Source: Mangifera indica
Lineage: Eukaryota > Streptophyta > Magnoliopsida > Sapindales > Anacardiaceae
Direction of reading: 5' to 3'
Length of the DNA stretch: 64,000 nt
Assembly (NCBI RefSeq): GCF_011075055.1
Contig: NC_058148.1
Location: 1,693,322-1,757,321, forward strand
Below are positions 60,359 to 64,000 of the stretch, in pieces; positions within the stretch are counted from its first letter, which is position 1, and every line of letters begins with the position of its first letter. The position numbers and the translations under genes are program-made. The notes beneath the pieces are model-generated. The model worked only from the letters and a program-made list of their open reading frames with translations, was not told the origin of the DNA and searched no databases.

Positions 60359-62449
60359 ATGCAATTAACTTTTCACAAAAGAGCCGTTGGCTTTTCCCAA
60401 CTTTTGAAACTTAACTACCTCACAACAAAACCCTTGTCACTTATTCAACAATGCATAGACACCCAATCCATTTTAGACCTCAAAAAAATTCAGACCCACA
60501 TCACAAAATCCGGTTTTACACTCACTTTAAGAGATAAATTGGTAGATGCTTACTTAAAATGCGGTAGCATTTCGGATGGTCGTAAATTGTTCGATGAAAT
60601 GCCTGAACGACATATTGTTACTTGGAATTCCATGATAGCTAGGTATATTAGTGGAAAGAATATTAAGGAAGCTATTGGTTTGTATAGAATGATGATTTTT
60701 GAGGGATTATTTCCTAATGAGTACACATTTTCGAGCATTTTTAAGGCATTTTCAGAGCTGGGTTGTCTGCGCGAGGGACAGAGAGCTCATGGGTTGTCAG
60801 TGGTTTTGGGTGTAGAGGCGTCAAATGTGTTTGTTGGTAGTGCTTTGGTTGATATGTATTCAAAGTTTGGTCAAATGCGGGATGCTAAGTTGGTGGCAGA
60901 TCAAGTTGTAGAGAAAGATGTTGTTTTGTTTACTGCTTTGATTGTTGGTTACTCTCAACAGCGTGCAGCTTGGGAGGCTTTAGCGGTTTTTGTGAGTATG
61001 ATCAATGAAGGGGTTAAGGCTAATGAATATACTTTTGCAAGCATTTTGATTGCCTGTGGAAATTCAGAGGATTTAGGTAATGGTAGGCTGATTCATGGAC
61101 TTATTATCAAATCTGGTTTTGAATCTGCTGTTGCTTCACAAACTTCACTCCTTACGATGTATTCAAAGTGTGGATTAATTGATGATTCTTTGAAAGTTTT
61201 CAAGCAGTTTGTAAACCCAAATCGGGTGACATGGACGTCACTAATTGCTGGTCTTGTGCAAAATGGTAGAGAAGAGGTCGCTCTGACAAAGTTCAGGCAG
61301 ATGATCTGTAACGCAATAAATCCAAATTCTTTTACTTTATCTAGTGTACTTAGGGCATGCGCCAGTCTTGCAATGCTTGAAGAAGGCAAACAAATCCATG
61401 CCATAGTCACAAAATACGGATTGGACAAAGATAAATATTCTGGAGCAGCATTGATTGATCTGTATGGGAAATGTGGAAATACAGAAATGGCAAAATTGGT
61501 TTTTGATGACTTAACTGAAGTTGATGTTGTCTCTGTTAACTCCATGATATATAGTTATGCCCAGAATGGATTTGGAGCTGAGGCACTTGAACTGTTCACT
61601 AGGATGAAAGATCTGAGACTGCACCCAAATGAAATTACATTTTTAAGTGTTCTCTTAGCATGTAACAATGCAGGATTTGTTGACGAAGGTTGCCAGATAT
61701 TTGCTTCTATGAAGAGCTGTCACGATATTGAACTAACAAGAGATCACTATGCTTGTATGGTCAATTTGCTTGGACGTGCAGGAAGACTTGAGGAGGCTGA
61801 AATATTAATAAATCAGGTTGAGAATCCAGATGTGGTTTTATGGAGAACGTTGCTCAGTGCATGTAGGATTCATGGAGAAGTTAAAATTGTGGAGAGAATT
61901 AAGAATAAAGTGCTTGAGCTTGCGGCAGGGGATGAAGGAACTCATGTTTTGTTGTCAAATCTTTTTGCTTCAACAGGAAAATGGAACCAGGTGATAGAGA
62001 TTAAAACCGCAATGAGGGAGATGAAATTGAAAAAGGATCCAGCAATGACTTGGGTTGATGTTGATCGTGAGGTCCATACCTTCATGGCCGGGAATTGTTC
62101 CCACCCAAGATTGCAAGAGATATTTGAAACTCTAGATGATCTAATTCAGAAGGTTAAAATCCTTGGTTATGTTCCAGATACTAGATTTGTGTTACAAGAC
62201 TTGGATGAGGTGAGAAAAGAGAGGTCTTTGTATTACCATAGTGAGAAATTAGCCATAGCTTTTGCAGTATGGAAGACTAGCAATCAAACTTCTAGTATCA
62301 GGATTTTTAAAAACCTCAGAGTTTGTGGGGATTGCCACAATTGGATTAAGCTTGTATCTAAAGTTGTTAAAAGAGAAATAATTTCCAGGGATGCAAAGAG
62401 ATTTCATCATTTTAAAGATGGATTGTGTTCCTGTGGAGATTATTGGTGA
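60359..62449 (+). CDS. PPR protein, PLS class with E and DYW domains
   Basis: This intronless gene encodes 696 residues from the ATG at 60359; the four codons before it in the open frame start at a TTG, so this is the first ATG. PPR-DYW proteins bind organelle RNA, and the DYW domain deaminates cytidine to uridine at specific sites. PLS-type repeats cover about residues 45-510 (motifs such as LVDAYLKCGSISDGRKLFDEM, read here as helices with KLFDEMPERHIVTWNSMI at about 80-97). E/E+ motifs follow. The DYW domain carries the deaminase H627SE629 and C656GDC659 zinc residues and ends in CSCGDYW. All catalytic residues are present. Layout and wording fit the Arabidopsis At5g65570 group, a family-level inference. 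The N-terminus lacks a clearly scored transit peptide by eye; mitochondria or plastids are both possible. The frame is intact. Confidence 0.94.
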   Translation: MQLTFHKRAVGFSQLLKLNYLTTKPLSLIQQCIDTQSILDLKKIQTHITKSGFTLTLRDKLVDAYLKCGSISDGRKLFDEMPERHIVTWNSMIARYISGKNIKEAIGLYRMMIFEGLFPNEYTFSSIFKAFSELGCLREGQRAHGLSVVLGVEASNVFVGSALVDMYSKFGQMRDAKLVADQVVEKDVVLFTALIVGYSQQRAAWEALAVFVSMINEGVKANEYTFASILIACGNSEDLGNGRLIHGLIIKSGFESAVASQTSLLTMYSKCGLIDDSLKVFKQFVNPNRVTWTSLIAGLVQNGREEVALTKFRQMICNAINPNSFTLSSVLRACASLAMLEEGKQIHAIVTKYGLDKDKYSGAALIDLYGKCGNTEMAKLVFDDLTEVDVVSVNSMIYSYAQNGFGAEALELFTRMKDLRLHPNEITFLSVLLACNNAGFVDEGCQIFASMKSCHDIELTRDHYACMVNLLGRAGRLEEAEILINQVENPDVVLWRTLLSACRIHGEVKIVERIKNKVLELAAGDEGTHVLLSNLFASTGKWNQVIEIKTAMREMKLKKDPAMTWVDVDREVHTFMAGNCSHPRLQEIFETLDDLIQKVKILGYVPDTRFVLQDLDEVRKERSLYYHSEKLAIAFAVWKTSNQTSSIRIFKNLRVCGDCHNWIKLVSKVVKREIISRDAKRFHHFKDGLCSCGDYW

Positions 62450-63252
62450 TGTACAGGACATGTCTACTCATCTGTCTTGACAAGAAAAATGCAGAGTGAG
62501 CCATTCATTTTTCATCTTTAAAGATTTACTTAGAGATGGATTCAATTTGATTCGAGCATTGGGCCAGCTTGAGCTCAGATTGAATTCAAATTGTCCAATT
62601 CAAACTCATTTCAACTAGTGAACAATATCATCGGAGGACCACCAATGTGGGATGCAGTATCATTGGTTGAAGAAACAAATTGATCATGAATTGAAATGGA
62701 GCTCCAACCTGAAATTGATTCATTCAAACCAAGTCGTAAATTTGATCCAAGCTAGATTTACCCATTTATGTCAAAAGTTAACCCTCTTGGCATACTTTTG
62801 GTTTTCATGTTGGATCGATTGATCCCTTTTACAACAAGCTCCAATACAATCCAATGATTGATTGACAATAAACATTTGCAGAATTTGAATTACTGTAACT
62901 GTAGGATCTGTAGAGCATTCTATCACTGTAACTGATCATAAAATTCGGACCAAATGTAAGAAGAAATTGTTGGATTCTGAATTTGAATTTGATCCCGAAT
63001 TTATTTTGTTCATTTGGCTTGATTCTCCTGACACAAAGCAAAACAATAACCCAATTATGGTATACAATCTAGAAATGTTTTTCTATACCGTCATTCTCGT
63101 TACAGTGAAAGATCAAATAGAGTACAAAAGCTGTCTAAATATTCAAACAAACAAAGACAACAATACAAAATTGTCAAATTGTACATCCAAATTTCACAGT
63201 TTTTGTCAGGATTCTCTTAAGGATCACTCCAGCATGGACAGTAAAACGCAGA
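62450..63252. other. No gene seen; convergent intergenic region
   Basis: It holds the 3' ends of the PPR gene (plus) and the edge gene (minus). 62540-62780 is rich in 'ttgaattcaaattg' units like the spacer at 59.8-60.2 kb. A 133-codon plus frame (62967-63368) overlaps the terminal exon of the minus-strand gene and has no recognisable domain. Confidence 0.55.
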
Positions 63253-63961
63253 TTAAAGCCCAAGTTCTGAGAGAAGCTCCCGCCATCTTGGAGTCTCTTC
63301 ATCAAATATGTAGGTCAATGGCGAGATTAGAACCCCACTACCTCCAATCTACACCAAACAATGTATAAGAAATCAAATTCTTCAAGCAGATAGGGCAGGA
63401 AGAAGTAGCATTATTTAGAAACAGTCATTACAGCACAGAAAAGGCAGATCGAGGAAACAATTAAGTTGGTTGTGTACAGAAATGGTTGCCTAAAGAAATA
63501 CCAGGCATGTCTATTTGCTGCCTATTGATATGCTAATTCAACTGTGTATTATAGCAATGCAAATACAAACCTTAACTATAAACCAAAAGCAATTTTTATG
63601 GTGTATTTAGGTATCTAATGATATCTTCAATACTTGATAAGACAAAATGTTATGGTTCATACAATTGTTATGCGTACATCTGTAACAGTGTACAATAGAA
63701 CTATGGCTTACCGCTCTTAGTTGCTGTACAGACTTGTATAGTGATTTCTTGGGTACACAAATGACGATCGCATAATAATCAGCTGTTACCTTCCCATCGC
63801 GTTTACGAAAAACAGGACTGACAGTGGGTCCCTGCACATACAAGAGTTTTAGATTAAGAAAACCAACTGCCAATGGCACTAATTTGGTACCATTATTTTG
63901 ACATTCTTTGAGCAGTGTTTCCATGGAATTCATATCATAAACAGTAGGTGAAGCCATTGGG
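63253..63961 (-). CDS. Unidentified gene, last two exons (5' part outside window)
   Basis: Two minus-strand exons fit together. The internal exon 63961-63712 is preceded by an acceptor (TGTCCTAG) and followed by a donor (GCG/GTAAGCC). The terminal exon 63348-63253 follows an acceptor (TTTGGTGTAG) and ends in TAA. The 363-bp intron joins them in phase. Residues include [53 protein letters not shown] and a C-terminus ending [10 protein letters not shown]. The [13 protein letters not shown]...SVQQLR stretch faintly recalls type-2 periplasmic-binding-protein folds, but I do not recognise the family. A further acceptor-like TGTGCAG at about 63835 means the internal exon could contain a small intron. 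Gene models upstream are needed to place it. Confidence 0.5.
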
Positions 63962-64000
63962 CTAGGACAAACTCAAGAGATTAGTCAGTTTTTCCAGATG

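Noticed and set aside
62967..63368. 133-codon plus-strand frame near the right edge
   Set aside because: It overlaps the terminal exon of a better-supported minus-strand gene, has low complexity at its start and no recognisable domain.
1..64000. CRISPR array, bacterial operon or rRNA/tRNA genes
   Set aside because: No regularly spaced identical repeats with unique spacers, no operon-style gene order and no recognisable rRNA or tRNA sequence was seen; the tandem repeats present are contiguous and degenerate.

Overview
The window looks like nuclear DNA of a flowering plant, most likely a eudicot. It is AT-rich and dominated by layers of decayed transposable elements. The few host genes are plant-specific: an intronless CYP89A-like cytochrome P450, a DYW-class pentatricopeptide-repeat (PPR) protein and a BOP1 (60S ribosome biogenesis) pseudogene whose upstream region carries plant telo-box and site II motifs. 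I cannot name the species. No bacterial-type operon, CRISPR array, rRNA or tRNA gene was seen.

Layout. 0-12 kb: copies of one long LTR family that looks Ty3/gypsy Del/Tekay-like (about 1-1345 +, 6400-8420 -, 9733-12067 +), plus a minus-strand Ty1/copia gag-protease relic (2185-3587). 12-25 kb: a LINE 3' remnant (12068-13319 -), a minus-strand copia (13320-16380), a complete-length but dead plus-strand copia of the same family with both LTRs (17196-24296), and a minus-strand gag remnant (24297-24892) that may be the other half of the first copia. 25-34 kb: a 1.0-kb foldback Mutator-type element with a perfect 9-bp target duplication (27053-28075), then a 4.0-kb MULE with long inverted ends and a broken MuDR-type transposase (28118-32143), itself hit by a hAT element with a perfect 8-bp duplication (28501-29491). 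34.5-36.1 kb: the P450 gene. 36.3-38.7 kb: a third Mutator-type element with a perfect 9-bp duplication, carrying two small hAT-type MITEs, each with a perfect 8-bp duplication. 40.7-49.1 kb: further Tekay-like LTR pieces interrupted by a minus-strand copia (41027-46467), which carries its own nested 1.03-kb insert, and by a 760-bp foldback (47217-47976). 49.4-52.6 kb: a 5'-truncated minus-strand copia, cut by a plus-strand SIRE/Maximus-like copia (52611-57706). That element ends abruptly inside the BOP1 pseudogene (57707-59640 -). 60.4-62.4 kb: the PPR gene. 63.25 kb to the edge: the last two exons of an unidentified minus-strand gene.

The host genes show no functional linkage. The P450 would act at the ER and the PPR-DYW protein in organelle RNA editing; the BOP1 copy cannot be functional. 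The main biological content is the order of nested insertions, much of which can be read from target-site duplications and truncation points. No new biological system is claimed. The strongest second-look items are the P450 I-helix lacking its acidic residue, the near-perfect foldback elements, the copia with reciprocally truncated LTRs, and the BOP1 pseudogene that kept its promoter motifs.
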